Of a stretch of DNA of 64,000 nt, positions 26,726-36,696 are shown in pieces. The stretch covers positions 124,001-188,000 of the forward strand of contig JAEZWR010000029.1 of NCBI GenBank assembly GCA_023420115.1. Direction: 5' to 3'. The notes beneath the pieces are model-generated. The model was not told where the DNA came from. It made no database searches and saw nothing but the letters and a program-made list of their open reading frames with translations. The position numbers and the translations under genes were made by a program. Within the stretch, counting starts at the first letter, position 1, and every line of letters starts with the position of its first letter. Origin of the DNA: Bacillota bacterium. GTDB taxonomy: Bacteria; Bacillota; Clostridia; Saccharofermentanales; Fastidiosipilaceae.

Positions 26726-29539
26726 ATGAAAGTTATTTCGGATAAATTAAGGGAAGAGCTCCTCTCTAGGGCTCGTAGCAGACGTGATAATTTGCCTGGA
26801 AGTTTAGGAGAACTTTTTGATGGACTTGAGAGTCTGGATGAGCTTAGGCAGAGTTGTTTAGCTTTTCTTTTGGCGGAGCTTCCGGAAACGGATTTGCTTA
26901 ATTATGATTTGAATTTTTTCCTTGAACATATTGAGCAAAGTTTGAGATCTTGTTCTGTGGGAACTTGGGCGAATACTTTGCGTGATGAATTTTTCTTAGT
27001 ATATATATTAATGCCTAGGGTAAATACTGAACCATTGGTATTACATAGAGATTATTTCAGAAAAGAGCTTGAAGATAGTCTAAAAGATTTGAGTTTGGAA
27101 GAGGCTATCCTTGAATGTAATTACTATTGTTATTCCAAAGGAACTTATCAGTCTACTGACGGAAGAACTGTATCGCCCCTTACCTTTGTTGATAGGGCAG
27201 GTGGACGCTGTGGTGAAGAATCAACCTTTGTTGTTTCGGTATTAAGAAGTGTTGGTATACCTGCTAGACAGATGTATTCTCCTTACTGGGCACATACCGA
27301 TGATAACCATGCTTGGGTAGAGGCTTGGACTGGATCTTCATGGGCTTATTTTGGAGCTTGTGAACCGGAGGCAAGACTTAATTGTGGTTGGTTTGATGGG
27401 GCTGCTAGAAGAGCTAAGTTGATTTTAAGTAGAACTTTTTCTGAATTAAGTGTTCCTGGTGATGACTATCTGGCGGGGGCTATTCCAAGGGGTCTTGTGA
27501 ACCAGTCAAAGGCATATTTTGCTACTCATAATTTAAAAATAAATCTTCATTATGGCGAAGAAATTTTGTCAAAGAAAATATTAAGTTTAAATATTCTAAA
27601 CTATGCGTCAGATTCGCCAATACTAACACTTGAAGCTGACTCAAAAGGAGAGACTTCTGTTGATATATCTGAGGGTTCGCTTTTGATTTCTGTCACGCAT
27701 AAGGGTTTGGTCTTTGAAAAGTGGATAGAGATTAATGAAGATTATATTTTTGATTTTGATCTCAGAGATATTATTTCTAATGTAATCTCATCTTTGGATT
27801 TGTCGCATACAAAGTTTGATTCTGATTCATTGCTTAAATATTTTGATGAGCTTAATGATGAGGGTGAGTTGTCAAATTCACGCTTAGAACAAAGATTAAT
27901 TAATCAAATTCAACTGGAAATACTGAAGCTTAATGAGCGAGATCAGGGCTTATTTAGAGCACCGAGTATCAAGGAGACAAATGTTGAAGAGATTTCTGTT
28001 GAGGCTGCCGAGATTCATAAGAAGAAATTTGAAGAGGCAAAGGCTAAACTCGATGCAACGAACGATAGCTTCTTTAAGCTTGATGAAAAGGCTGAAGAAG
28101 ATGATATAGATATGGGTCTTGTTAGGAATAAATCAAGAAAAAGAAGAACTAGAGAGAATATTCTCCACTGGGCAAGACTTAATATGCCGAGGGTGGAGAA
28201 ACTCCTTGATGAAGATAGCGAAGATTTAACATACGAGCAAAAGCTGTCGCTTTTTACTTGCTTGTCAAATAAAGATATATCTGACATAAGTGAAGAAGTA
28301 TTTTATGATCACGGGAGTGCTTTTTTGCATAAACATGAAGATCTTTCACGGGAAAATGTTACTGAGGAAGTGTGGGAAAAGTATATTTTGTCGCCTAGGT
28401 TTGAGCGTGAGAATCTGTCGGCGTGGAGAGGGTATCTTAACTCTTGTATCGATGATGAGTTAAGGGATAAGTGGAGAGAAAGTCCCAGACTTATTGAAGA
28501 ATGGGTCAAGTCTAATGTTTCAGTTCCAAAAACGAGCGACTATGGTGGAATATATGTGCAGCCAGAGAAATGTATGGAGCATTTGAGAGGTAATGCTTGG
28601 AGCAGAAGACTTCTAACTTTAGCTATTTCTCGTTCTATAGGTGTGGCGGCATATAGTGAGAGCATGAGTCAAAGGGCGATGTTTGTTAAGGGCGATGCTG
28701 CTATTCCATTTAGGCAAGAGGATATTTTGCTGGAGGTGGATCCAAAAGAAAAGGCCAGACTTACTTTAGAAAAGAAAAATGAGAGCGATATTTTTTCTTA
28801 TTCGTCGCAGTTTAGTTTGAAACAATTGGCTAGCGGTTCATGGAGACATGTGAATCCTGAGAATATTGATTTGAGTGATAATAAGAGTTCTGACTTGCTA
28901 CTTGATCCTGGTATTTATGCCATAAATATTGTCAAAAGATTGCAAAATGGTGACCAAGTATTTACTAGAAAGTTCTTTTGTCTGGATAAGGGAGATGAGT
29001 TTACTTTGGTTATGAGTCTTCCTGAAGAGAGTGAAGATGTCGGCAGAATTAAGTTTGTTGATTTTAGACTTAAGAAGATGGACTCTTGTAGCTATGAGAA
29101 TACTATTTCTGATAATAAAAATGAAGTTGTTGATTCTGGATTTAGCGAGATTTCTGCCAAAGAATTGTTTGCTGCTGGTCAAAGGATATTTATTTTTCTT
29201 GAAGCTTCGGGCGAGCCTTATTCCCACTTGATAAATGATCTTAATCGCTCAATTGGTGATTTGAAAAAATATTCTAACCTATTTACTTTCGTTGTGTCTA
29301 AAAAAGAAGATGTTTTGGAGGAGCGTTTGGCGAAATTTAAGGAAGAGCTAGGGCTCACGTCATTTTATCTTATGGATGCTGAACTGCCTAAGTATTTATA
29401 TAATAAGTTTTGTTGTAGTTTGAGAGAGCTACCTATTGTCACATTGTTTGATAATGACGGGGGACTGCTTTTTTCCTCTACTGGTTACAGAATAAATACA
29501 GATCAAGAATTGCTTCAATATTTGCGACGCATCAACTGA
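26726..29539 (+). CDS. Cytoplasmic transglutaminase-like protein with C-terminal thioredoxin-like region
   Basis: 937 residues with no signal peptide. A transglutaminase-like (papain-fold) core sits at residues ~110-240: C162 in GGRCGEESTFV, H195 in DDNHAWVEAW, and an acidic partner in FGACEPEARLN, so the catalytic triad is plausible as Cys-His-Glu. Beta-sandwich-like stretches follow (residues ~270-350), a charged helical middle, and a C-terminal part (about 815-937: RIFIFLEASGEPYSHLINDL to LPIVTLFDNDGG) with the look of a thioredoxin fold but no CxxC. The next gene, a GH35 beta-galactosidase, starts 13 nt after the stop, so they are one operon. A protease/amidase acting on imported glycopeptides is an inference. 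Confidence 0.75.
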   Translation: MKVISDKLREELLSRARSRRDNLPGSLGELFDGLESLDELRQSCLAFLLAELPETDLLNYDLNFFLEHIEQSLRSCSVGTWANTLRDEFFLVYILMPRVNTEPLVLHRDYFRKELEDSLKDLSLEEAILECNYYCYSKGTYQSTDGRTVSPLTFVDRAGGRCGEESTFVVSVLRSVGIPARQMYSPYWAHTDDNHAWVEAWTGSSWAYFGACEPEARLNCGWFDGAARRAKLILSRTFSELSVPGDDYLAGAIPRGLVNQSKAYFATHNLKINLHYGEEILSKKILSLNILNYASDSPILTLEADSKGETSVDISEGSLLISVTHKGLVFEKWIEINEDYIFDFDLRDIISNVISSLDLSHTKFDSDSLLKYFDELNDEGELSNSRLEQRLINQIQLEILKLNERDQGLFRAPSIKETNVEEISVEAAEIHKKKFEEAKAKLDATNDSFFKLDEKAEEDDIDMGLVRNKSRKRRTRENILHWARLNMPRVEKLLDEDSEDLTYEQKLSLFTCLSNKDISDISEEVFYDHGSAFLHKHEDLSRENVTEEVWEKYILSPRFERENLSAWRGYLNSCIDDELRDKWRESPRLIEEWVKSNVSVPKTSDYGGIYVQPEKCMEHLRGNAWSRRLLTLAISRSIGVAAYSESMSQRAMFVKGDAAIPFRQEDILLEVDPKEKARLTLEKKNESDIFSYSSQFSLKQLASGSWRHVNPENIDLSDNKSSDLLLDPGIYAINIVKRLQNGDQVFTRKFFCLDKGDEFTLVMSLPEESEDVGRIKFVDFRLKKMDSCSYENTISDNKNEVVDSGFSEISAKELFAAGQRIFIFLEASGEPYSHLINDLNRSIGDLKKYSNLFTFVVSKKEDVLEERLAKFKEELGLTSFYLMDAELPKYLYNKFCCSLRELPIVTLFDNDGGLLFSSTGYRINTDQELLQYLRRIN

Positions 29540-29552
29540 GGGGAGTACATTT

Positions 29553-31511
29553 ATGGGCGTTAGTAGAAAGTTAGAAGTGAGAGATGGTAAGTACTATCTA
29601 GGTGGCAAGGAATACCAATTGATAAGTGGAACAATGCACTATTTCAGAACGGTTCCTACGGCATGGAAAGATAGAATGCTTAAGATGCGAGCCTGCGGGT
29701 TAAATGCGCTCGAGACTTATGTGGCGTGGAATTTACACGAGAGCAAAGAGGGAGAGTTTTATTTTGAGGGTTTCGCAGATATTGAGCGTTTCTTGAGGAC
29801 TGCAGAAGAAGTCGGGCTTGATGTTATATTGAGACCAGGTCCTTATATATGTGCAGAATGGGAGTTTGGTGGGCTCCCGGCGTGGCTTTTGAATGAGAAA
29901 AATATTAGGCTGAGAACGGCAGATCCTGTCTATCTTGAAAAGGTGAGTAATTTTTATAAAGCGCTTATCGCGAAGGTTCGTCCATTTCTCTCTACTAATG
30001 GTGGGCCAATTATTGCCTGCCAAGTTGAAAATGAGTATGGAAGTTTCGGTTGTGATAAGAAATATTTGGAATTTTGCCGAGACTTACTTAGAGAATTAGG
30101 TGTTGATGTTTTGCTATTTACATCTGATGGCGGCATACATTCTATGCTTAGTGGCGGAACCTTGCCCGATATTTTACCTACTGTTAATTTTGGCTCTAAT
30201 CCAGCGGATAATTTTGCGGCACTCGACAGGCATAGGCAGGGCATACCTCATACCTGTATGGAATATTGGTGTGGTTGGTTTGATCATTGGGGGGAGAAGC
30301 ACCATGCTAGATCGATGGATAGTAGTATGGAGCCTATAAAGGAAATATTAGACAGGGGCGACCATCTAAATATTTACATGTTTCATGGCGGGAGTAACTT
30401 CGGTTTTTATAATGGAGCAAATTATTCTGGGAAGTTGCAACCTACAGTGACAAGTTATGACTACGATGCTTTTTTGACTGAATCTGGTGATCCGACTGCA
30501 AAGGCATATGCTCTGAGAGAGTATATAGGAGAAAAATATGGTCTCGAACTTCCGGAGCTTCCCAAAATGGCGGATACTCTTTCTAGGAATAAGCTTGTGT
30601 TAACTAAAGAAGCGAGATTATTTGATAACTTGGACTTGCTTGGTAGAAGGAGTGAGTCCGCTTATCCTCTGCCGATGGAGGCTTATGGTCAGAATCTTGG
30701 TCTTATTCTATATAGGACATATGCTAAGGAGCGCTTATCAAAAGCCGTTCTTAAGATTCAAGATCCACATGATCTCTGCTTGGTTTTTGTTGATGGTAAA
30801 TATATGGGATATAGCTACCGTGACGACAATAGGGTTTTGGAACTTGAGCTTGATGAGGCTGCTGATAAAGAGAAGGGGCATAGGTTTGATTTTCTTGTTG
30901 AAAATATGGGAAGAGTTAATTATGGGCCAGAGCTTTTTGATAGGAAGGGAATCACCTATGGCGTGATTTTGGATAGGCAATTTCTTTCGGATTTTGAAGT
31001 TTACTCCATTGATTTTGCTGCGGATAAGCTGGAGAGTGATGAGAACTTAGCAATTGGTGAAAAGGAAGCTAAACTCGAGTATGCAAGTGTCGTTGAGGGA
31101 GCAAGTTTGCCTACTTTATCAATTAATAGAGTTTCAAGTTTATATCGAGAAGACAAGGGTGATATCAATTTGAATGGCGAAGAAGCTGAAAAAGATATTA
31201 AGATTGAGGTCAATTCCTTGCATAGTGAGAGAGAGCTTGAGCCACGTTTCTATGAAACGAGTTTTAATATTGAGGAAGCTGCGGATGCATATATTTCATT
31301 GAAGTCTTTTACAAAGGGCTTGGTGTTTATCAATGGTTTCTTGCTTGGTAGGTATTTTAATCTAGGCCCGCAGAATACGATTTATCTTCCCAAAGAACTT
31401 CTTGAAATTGGTGTAAATACGTTGACTATTTTTGATTATTTTGGAGCTTCGTTGGTCGAGCTTGGGGATAAGGCTTATATTGAAATAGAAGAGCAGGCAG
31501 ATTTGGGATAA
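29553..31511 (+). CDS. GH35 beta-galactosidase, cytoplasmic
   Basis: 652 residues. The (beta/alpha)8 domain begins ISGTMHYFRTVP, with NALETYVAWNLHE and LRPGPYICAEWEFGG. The acid/base glutamate is E161 in QVENEYGSFG and the nucleophile E237 in MEYWCGWFDHWG; both are intact. C-terminal beta-sandwich domains (residues ~350-650) end with FINGFLLGRYFNLGPQ. No signal peptide, so it cleaves galactosides that have been imported. GAGGGGAG lies 8 nt before the ATG. Cotranscribed with the transglutaminase-like gene. Confidence 0.95.
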   Translation: MGVSRKLEVRDGKYYLGGKEYQLISGTMHYFRTVPTAWKDRMLKMRACGLNALETYVAWNLHESKEGEFYFEGFADIERFLRTAEEVGLDVILRPGPYICAEWEFGGLPAWLLNEKNIRLRTADPVYLEKVSNFYKALIAKVRPFLSTNGGPIIACQVENEYGSFGCDKKYLEFCRDLLRELGVDVLLFTSDGGIHSMLSGGTLPDILPTVNFGSNPADNFAALDRHRQGIPHTCMEYWCGWFDHWGEKHHARSMDSSMEPIKEILDRGDHLNIYMFHGGSNFGFYNGANYSGKLQPTVTSYDYDAFLTESGDPTAKAYALREYIGEKYGLELPELPKMADTLSRNKLVLTKEARLFDNLDLLGRRSESAYPLPMEAYGQNLGLILYRTYAKERLSKAVLKIQDPHDLCLVFVDGKYMGYSYRDDNRVLELELDEAADKEKGHRFDFLVENMGRVNYGPELFDRKGITYGVILDRQFLSDFEVYSIDFAADKLESDENLAIGEKEAKLEYASVVEGASLPTLSINRVSSLYREDKGDINLNGEEAEKDIKIEVNSLHSERELEPRFYETSFNIEEAADAYISLKSFTKGLVFINGFLLGRYFNLGPQNTIYLPKELLEIGVNTLTIFDYFGASLVELGDKAYIEIEEQADLG

Positions 31512-31548
31512 TAATATTTTGGATATAGTTTTGTGCCACTTAAGGCAA

Positions 31549-31636
31549 AAAGCCTCCGGTTTTGATATGTACTTCATTTATTTAAAAGGCAGTAAAGGGT
31601 GTGCATATCATTTCTTTGAACGGGGGCTTTTTTGTG
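31549..31636 (+). terminator. Extended, bulged terminator hairpin after the GH35 gene
   Basis: Outer stem AAAGCCTCCG (31549-31558) / CGGGGGCTTT (31621-31630) followed by TTTTTT, with an inner stem GATATGTAC (31564-31572) / GTGCATATC (31601-31609). A long two-storey hairpin; terminator function is likely from the T-run. Confidence 0.65.
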
Positions 31637-31776
31637 TGATTTTTAAGCTTGTAATATATTTGATGTACTTTTACAAAATCTTCAGACTTTCGGTAATAGT
31701 GATTATTTAGTGAGAAAAAATTTAAAAAATATTAAGTGAATGACTTAAGAAAAAAGTTATAAAGTAAAGAATATGA

Positions 31777-31833
31777 TATAATTACAAAAATGTAATTTTA
31801 ATTATCTTTAATGTAGTTAGTGTTAAGAAAGGA
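31777..31833 (+). promoter_or_regulatory. Probable promoter and ribosome site of the DUF1542 adhesin gene
   Basis: TATAAT at 31777-31782 is a good -10 box; the -35 is not clear. A small hairpin ATTACA-AAAA-TGTAAT (31781-31796) overlaps it. AAAGGA at 31828-31833 is the ribosome site for the GTG start at 31840. Confidence 0.45.
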
Positions 31834-31839
31834 ACAAAC

Positions 31840-34800
31840 GTGAATCGAAAAATTATTTTGAAATCAGTGACAGCTACTGCAATCGCTAGCAGTCTGGTAT
31901 TTACTGCAACCTTAGCTCCAACTGTATTGCGAGGTGTGAATGGGACAGTGGCAGTTTACGCAGACACGATCGAGAACTTCCCTTTGAGCGAGGCTCAAGC
32001 AGTAATTGATTACTATAACGAGGGAAGAGAAGACGCTGCCAAATTAACTCTTGAGGATGTTCAAGACTTAATAAAGGTTTACAATGGCGCGCTAGGTTTG
32101 AATTCTGCATTGAATCAGGAAATAGTTTCGCCATCTTGGTTTAAGAGTACACTGACGGCGCATAGAACGAATCAGGCAACAGAGGGAAATAAATCTCAAC
32201 GTCATGCTATCACTAGTACATATATAAGCCGTATAAAAGGTGGTCTCGGAACTAGGGCTGTGGATAATCTAAAGGGCAAGCTAGATCAAATAGCGCAGAC
32301 AGTTGATCCGGATCCAAAGTATGACAGCGTTAGACAAGAAATTGAGGATTTCAAAAATAAATTAGATCCTAATACAATTTTGCAGGGCGATAAGTTAACT
32401 GAACTTTTAGATGAGGTTAAGGAAAATTTCACCCCAGAAAAGATTAAAGAAAAGAAAGACAAAATTGATGCCGAGAGTAATTTAGATAGAACAGGTGCGA
32501 CAAGTGAAATTGACAACGCCGTCAATGAGAAAAATGCCGCAATCGAAGCATCTAATTTAACAGAAGAGGAAAAGACAGCTGCCAAGGAGAAGGTCGCCGA
32601 AGCAGCAAAGGCTGCAAAAGAAAGTATTCAAACTGCGGATTCACAAGATAAGATTGAGACAGCAAAAAATGAGGCTCTGACTACTATTGGAGCTGTTTCT
32701 ACAGAATCAACTAAGAAACAGGCTGCTATCGATGAGATTAATAATAAAGTCGAAGAGAAGAAGAAAGAAATTGCGAACTCTGAAATGACCAATGAGGAAA
32801 AGCAAGCAGCAAATGAGTTTGCAGACAGGGCCGCGGAAGCTGCAAGAAATGCAATTAACGAGGCGACGACAGACTCCGTTGTCGACGATCAGAAGAACTC
32901 GGGTTTAGAGGCTATCAATGGAACACCTATGACTTCTAACTCTAAGCAGACTGCAAGAGATGAAATCGACGATGCTGTTCTTGCCAAGAATAGAGAGATT
33001 GATGCAGCCGCTTTGACTGAACAGGAAAAGCAAGCAGCAAAGGCTGAGGTCAAAAAGATAGCTAATGAGGCAAAAGATGCGATTACACAAGCTACAAGTA
33101 ATCAAGACGTGACAGATGCCAAGAATAAGGGAATTGAGAATATCAATAATGTGTCGACTAGCTCTGCGGCTAAGAGAGAAGCAAGTGAGGCTCTTGACCA
33201 AGCAGCCGAAGCCAAGAAGCAAGAGATAGCATCTTCTAATATGACCGATGAAGAAAAGGCAAAGGCTAACGAGGACGTCGACAAGGCTGTTCAAGTAGCA
33301 AAAGACGCTATTGAAAAGGCTGCATCAGCAGAAGATATTGAACAGGCTAAGAACACAGGAATTAAGGCTGTTACTGATATACCACAAGTTTCAGCCTCCA
33401 AACAAACTGCCACCGACGAAATTGACAGGCTTGCTAATGATAAGAACACTGCGATCGACAGTTCTAACATGACCGATGAAGAAAAAGTTGCAGCCAAAGA
33501 TGAGGTTAAGAGACTTGCTGATGAGGCAAAAGAAGCAATTTCCAATGCCAAGAATCAAGAGGAACTTAATAATGCTAAGAATGACGGAACACAAAAAATA
33601 AATGATGTATCCACTACATCTAAGTCCAAACAGTCGGCTAACGAAGAACTTGATCAAATTGCAGCAGCCAAGAAAGAAAAAGTCGCTACTTCTAATCTCA
33701 CAGAAGAAGAAAAAGTTGATGCAAATCAAGCTATCGATAACGCAGTAAATACAGCCAAAGAAACAATTAACAAGGCAACATCATCCGAAGATGTTGAACA
33801 AGCTAAGAACACAGCTGTTCAAACTGTAAATGAAGTTTCAACTGTGTCAACAACGAAACAAGCCGCAAAAGATGCACTCGATAAGGCAGTAGAAGAGAAA
33901 AATACTGCAATTGACGGTTCAAGCTTGACCGATGAGGAAAAGGCTAGTGCCAAGGAAGAAGTAACAAAAGTAGCCACTGAAGCTAAGACAGCCATTGACG
34001 AAGCCACTACAAACGAGGCTGTGACAACAGCTAAGGATGCAGGCGTAGAAAAGGTCAATGCAGTGTCAGTGGATTCTTCAAGTAAGCAAGACGCGCTCAA
34101 AGAAGTTGAGGAAGCTGCCGAGGCTAAGAAGAAAGAAATAGCTTCTTCTAATATGACCGATGAAGAAAAAGAAGCTGCAAATCAAGCTGTTGATAACGCC
34201 GTAAATACAGCTAAAGAAATAATTAACAAGGCTACATCCGCAGAAGATATTACAAAGGCTAAGCAGGATGGAGCAAATAGCGTAAATGAAGTTTCTACAG
34301 AATCAACGACTAAAAAGACAGCAAAAGATGCACTTGACAAGGCAGTAGAAGAGAAAAATACTGCAATTGATGCTTCAAGCTTGACCGATGAGGAAAAGGC
34401 TAGTGCCAAGGAAGAAGTAACAAAAGTAGCCACTGAAGCTAAGACAGCCATTGATGAAGCCACAACAAACGAAGCTGTGACAACAGCTAAGGATGCAGGC
34501 ATAGAAAAGGTCAATGCAGTGTCAGTGGATTCTTCAAGCAAGCAAGACGCGCTCAAAGAAGTTGAGGAAGCCGCCGAGGCAAGGAAGCAAAAAATATCTT
34601 CTTCCAATATGACCGATGATGAAAAGAAGCAATGGAATCAGAGTGTTGATAACACAATAGATATCGCAAAAGCAGAAATTGATGCTGCCAAATCTTTAGA
34701 AGAAGTTGCAAAAGCTAAGCAAGATGCTTTGGATAGAATTAGTATAACTGAAACTGAATCTCTTAATAGGTTAATGGCAAAAGAAGAACTAGATCGTATA

Positions 34801-35193
34801 GCTACTGAGAAAAATAAGGAGATTGATTCGTCTAATTTGACAGATGATGAGAAGCAAGTAGCTAGGTCAGAAATTGAAAAGATTGTGACGGGAGCTAAGG
34901 TAGAAATCGACACAGCAAATACAAATGAAGGCGTGTGGGATGCATATAGAAATGCCGAAGAAAAAATTGAGGCTATTTCAATCAAGTCTTCTGCAACAGT
35001 TAAAGAGACAGAAAGTAGTAGTACAACAACTAAGCCAGAGGCTACAAGTAAAAAAGTCACAAAGGGCGATAAACCAATTAATAAGAAGTCAATCCCCAAA
35101 ACTGGGGAGACTAGCAACGTAGCTGCTCTAGTACTACTAGCTTCTTCTGCACTAGGTCTACTACGTTTCCGTAAGAGGAAGTTTGAAGAATAA
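31840..35193 (+). CDS. Cell-wall-anchored adhesin with eleven DUF1542-type repeats (IPKTG sorting signal)
   Basis: 1117 residues, GTG start with AAAGGA 6 nt upstream. A signal peptide runs to about residue 42 (VYA/DT). Residues 45-215 form a unique N-terminal domain. From ~217 to ~1053 there are eleven ~76-residue three-helix repeats of the DUF1542 kind (core S-N/S-L/M-T-D/E-E-E-K and VS-T-ES-TKQ linker). The C-terminus has SIPKTGE, a hydrophobic segment and RFRKRKFEE, a sortase signal with Ile in place of Leu. Repeats 7-8 and 9-10 are nearly identical. Such rods hold ligand-binding tips away from the wall; ligand unknown. A strong terminator follows. Confidence 0.93.
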   Translation: MNRKIILKSVTATAIASSLVFTATLAPTVLRGVNGTVAVYADTIENFPLSEAQAVIDYYNEGREDAAKLTLEDVQDLIKVYNGALGLNSALNQEIVSPSWFKSTLTAHRTNQATEGNKSQRHAITSTYISRIKGGLGTRAVDNLKGKLDQIAQTVDPDPKYDSVRQEIEDFKNKLDPNTILQGDKLTELLDEVKENFTPEKIKEKKDKIDAESNLDRTGATSEIDNAVNEKNAAIEASNLTEEEKTAAKEKVAEAAKAAKESIQTADSQDKIETAKNEALTTIGAVSTESTKKQAAIDEINNKVEEKKKEIANSEMTNEEKQAANEFADRAAEAARNAINEATTDSVVDDQKNSGLEAINGTPMTSNSKQTARDEIDDAVLAKNREIDAAALTEQEKQAAKAEVKKIANEAKDAITQATSNQDVTDAKNKGIENINNVSTSSAAKREASEALDQAAEAKKQEIASSNMTDEEKAKANEDVDKAVQVAKDAIEKAASAEDIEQAKNTGIKAVTDIPQVSASKQTATDEIDRLANDKNTAIDSSNMTDEEKVAAKDEVKRLADEAKEAISNAKNQEELNNAKNDGTQKINDVSTTSKSKQSANEELDQIAAAKKEKVATSNLTEEEKVDANQAIDNAVNTAKETINKATSSEDVEQAKNTAVQTVNEVSTVSTTKQAAKDALDKAVEEKNTAIDGSSLTDEEKASAKEEVTKVATEAKTAIDEATTNEAVTTAKDAGVEKVNAVSVDSSSKQDALKEVEEAAEAKKKEIASSNMTDEEKEAANQAVDNAVNTAKEIINKATSAEDITKAKQDGANSVNEVSTESTTKKTAKDALDKAVEEKNTAIDASSLTDEEKASAKEEVTKVATEAKTAIDEATTNEAVTTAKDAGIEKVNAVSVDSSSKQDALKEVEEAAEARKQKISSSNMTDDEKKQWNQSVDNTIDIAKAEIDAAKSLEEVAKAKQDALDRISITETESLNRLMAKEELDRIATEKNKEIDSSNLTDDEKQVARSEIEKIVTGAKVEIDTANTNEGVWDAYRNAEEKIEAISIKSSATVKETESSSTTTKPEATSKKVTKGDKPINKKSIPKTGETSNVAALVLLASSALGLLRFRKRKFEE
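33866..34596 (+). repeat. Recent tandem duplication of a two-repeat (456-bp) unit inside the adhesin
   Basis: Segments beginning at 33866 and 34322 are nearly identical over about 275 bp, for example GCAAAAGATGCACT and the run around GGCTAGTGCCAAGGAAGAAG. The 456-bp offset equals two 76-codon repeats, so the array last expanded by duplication of a dimer. Confidence 0.85.
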
Positions 35194-35234
35194 TAATTGT
35201 GAATAAATTATTTTTCACAATTTAATTTGAAGTT

Positions 35235-35275
35235 AAATACCTCCTTATCTCAAACCGATAAGGAGGTATTTTTTT
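35235..35275 (+). terminator. Strong rho-independent terminator after the adhesin
   Basis: Perfect 15-bp stem AAATACCTCCTTATC (35235-35249) / GATAAGGAGGTATTT (35257-35271), 7-nt loop, T-run. Confidence 0.96.
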
Positions 35276-35403
35276 GCTTGACGATACGCGGCAAGTTAAA
35301 CAATTCAGGAATAAAAATAGCATCCGAGAGGCTTTTTTATTCTTAATTTAAAAAACTGCTATATAATTAAAAGTAGAAATTATATTTATTTTGAGGTGCT
35401 GCA

Positions 35404-36696
35404 ATGCAAGATAATTTGGAACTACGAGCGAGAAATATTATCAAAGATTTAGATGGTGCGAGTGGCTTGGTTAGTAGACTTGAGGCGATATATGAACAAA
35501 ATTCATATGCTAGAGAGATTACGAGGCATCTCACAGTGAATGACAAGGCTTATGGAAGAGAGAGGTTAGAGAGACGTAAGAGATTACAAAAAGATCTTAT
35601 GCCAGAGAGAATGACTAAACTTTTTCCCGAAAATTTTGCTGATGAGAAATTTTTGCTCGAGGGATTAGAGATTAAACATTTTTCTGTTGGAGGAAAAAAG
35701 AGAGATTATCTTGCTGTGGATTTGAGTGCCTCTGTTCTTAAGGCTTTGACAATTAATTTGTGTTTGATGATACCGGTTCCTAGACTAAGTCAAGAAAGTA
35801 TTTCTTTGGTTACGGAATTGGCTAAGAATGACAGACTTTCTAAGTCAGAACGTTTCGAGAGTTTAGTTAAGCTTCTTTGGAATGATGACAAAGATCGCAA
35901 GGTGCCACTTGTGCTGTACATGGAAGAGCGAGGGGTGGATAGTAGAAATTTGCTAATGGAACTTTGTGATAGTAAGAATAGTCGCGGAAGTGCTTTTTTA
36001 TCTCAGGCTGCAAATACGATTGGGACGAATCCTTTTACTAAATTAGATGGCAAGACAAGTGCCAGACGAGAAGATGTGAGCAAGCAAGTTTTGAGTGAGG
36101 CTGATAAGACGGAATTGTTGGAATTTTTCACTCAGGCTATGGAGGCTGGGTACACGTTTATGATCCCGGAGAGGCTTTCTTCTGCTAGACGAGCAGATAT
36201 GCAAGGTAAGACTCCTAGTGAGATGAACCAAAGATTGAATTCTTTCGGCTTGAATCTTATCGGGCTTGAGATTAGAGAAATTTTGACTTTGCTTGAGCAG
36301 GTAGAAAAATTTATTCCATGTCTTAGCTCGCCTTTTATTGTTGGTCATAGGGAATCTGCACTTATTGCAAGTTACATAGCTGCTATTGAACCTAGAATTA
36401 GTGCTTGTTATAACAGTGAGGGCTTCTATGATTTTTGTGCAGCTATAAAGTCTAGCGAGATTCTTGTTAATATGAGTGTGCCTAAGTTGCTTAGAGATTT
36501 TTCGATGCAGGATATTTTGGCGCTTATTGCTCCTCGTCCTTTGTTTTTGAATAATATTAAGAAAGCTCTTGAGAGAGATGATGCAAAGGACTTATATTAC
36601 AGAGATGAAACAGAGTATAGAGAGAAGATTGATAATTTGCGAGAGGTTTATGCCTCATATGATGCCCTTGATAATTTGGAGACAGAGTTGGACTGA
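35404..36696 (+). CDS. Alpha/beta-hydrolase-like protein, probable pseudo-esterase
   Basis: 430 residues with GAGGTGCTGCA before the ATG. The second half resembles acetyl-xylan-esterase-like alpha/beta hydrolases: FIVGHRESALIASYIAAIEP at residues 311-330 matches the nucleophile elbow and following helix, and DILALIAPRPLFL (~380) matches the strand before the acid residue. The elbow should read G-x-S-x-G; here it is G314-H-R-E-S, so the nucleophile serine is replaced by Arg316, and the chain ends before a catalytic His motif can be seen. Hydrolase activity is therefore improbable. The N-terminal half is helical and unassigned. It precedes another probable pseudoenzyme. Confidence 0.65.
   Translation: MQDNLELRARNIIKDLDGASGLVSRLEAIYEQNSYAREITRHLTVNDKAYGRERLERRKRLQKDLMPERMTKLFPENFADEKFLLEGLEIKHFSVGGKKRDYLAVDLSASVLKALTINLCLMIPVPRLSQESISLVTELAKNDRLSKSERFESLVKLLWNDDKDRKVPLVLYMEERGVDSRNLLMELCDSKNSRGSAFLSQAANTIGTNPFTKLDGKTSARREDVSKQVLSEADKTELLEFFTQAMEAGYTFMIPERLSSARRADMQGKTPSEMNQRLNSFGLNLIGLEIREILTLLEQVEKFIPCLSSPFIVGHRESALIASYIAAIEPRISACYNSEGFYDFCAAIKSSEILVNMSVPKLLRDFSMQDILALIAPRPLFLNNIKKALERDDAKDLYYRDETEYREKIDNLREVYASYDALDNLETELD

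Noticed and set aside
32286..35117. Several long minus-strand frames inside the DUF1542 adhesin
   Set aside because: They mirror the Ala/Lys/Glu-rich repeats (giving Ser/Ala/Leu-rich strings) and have no start signals.
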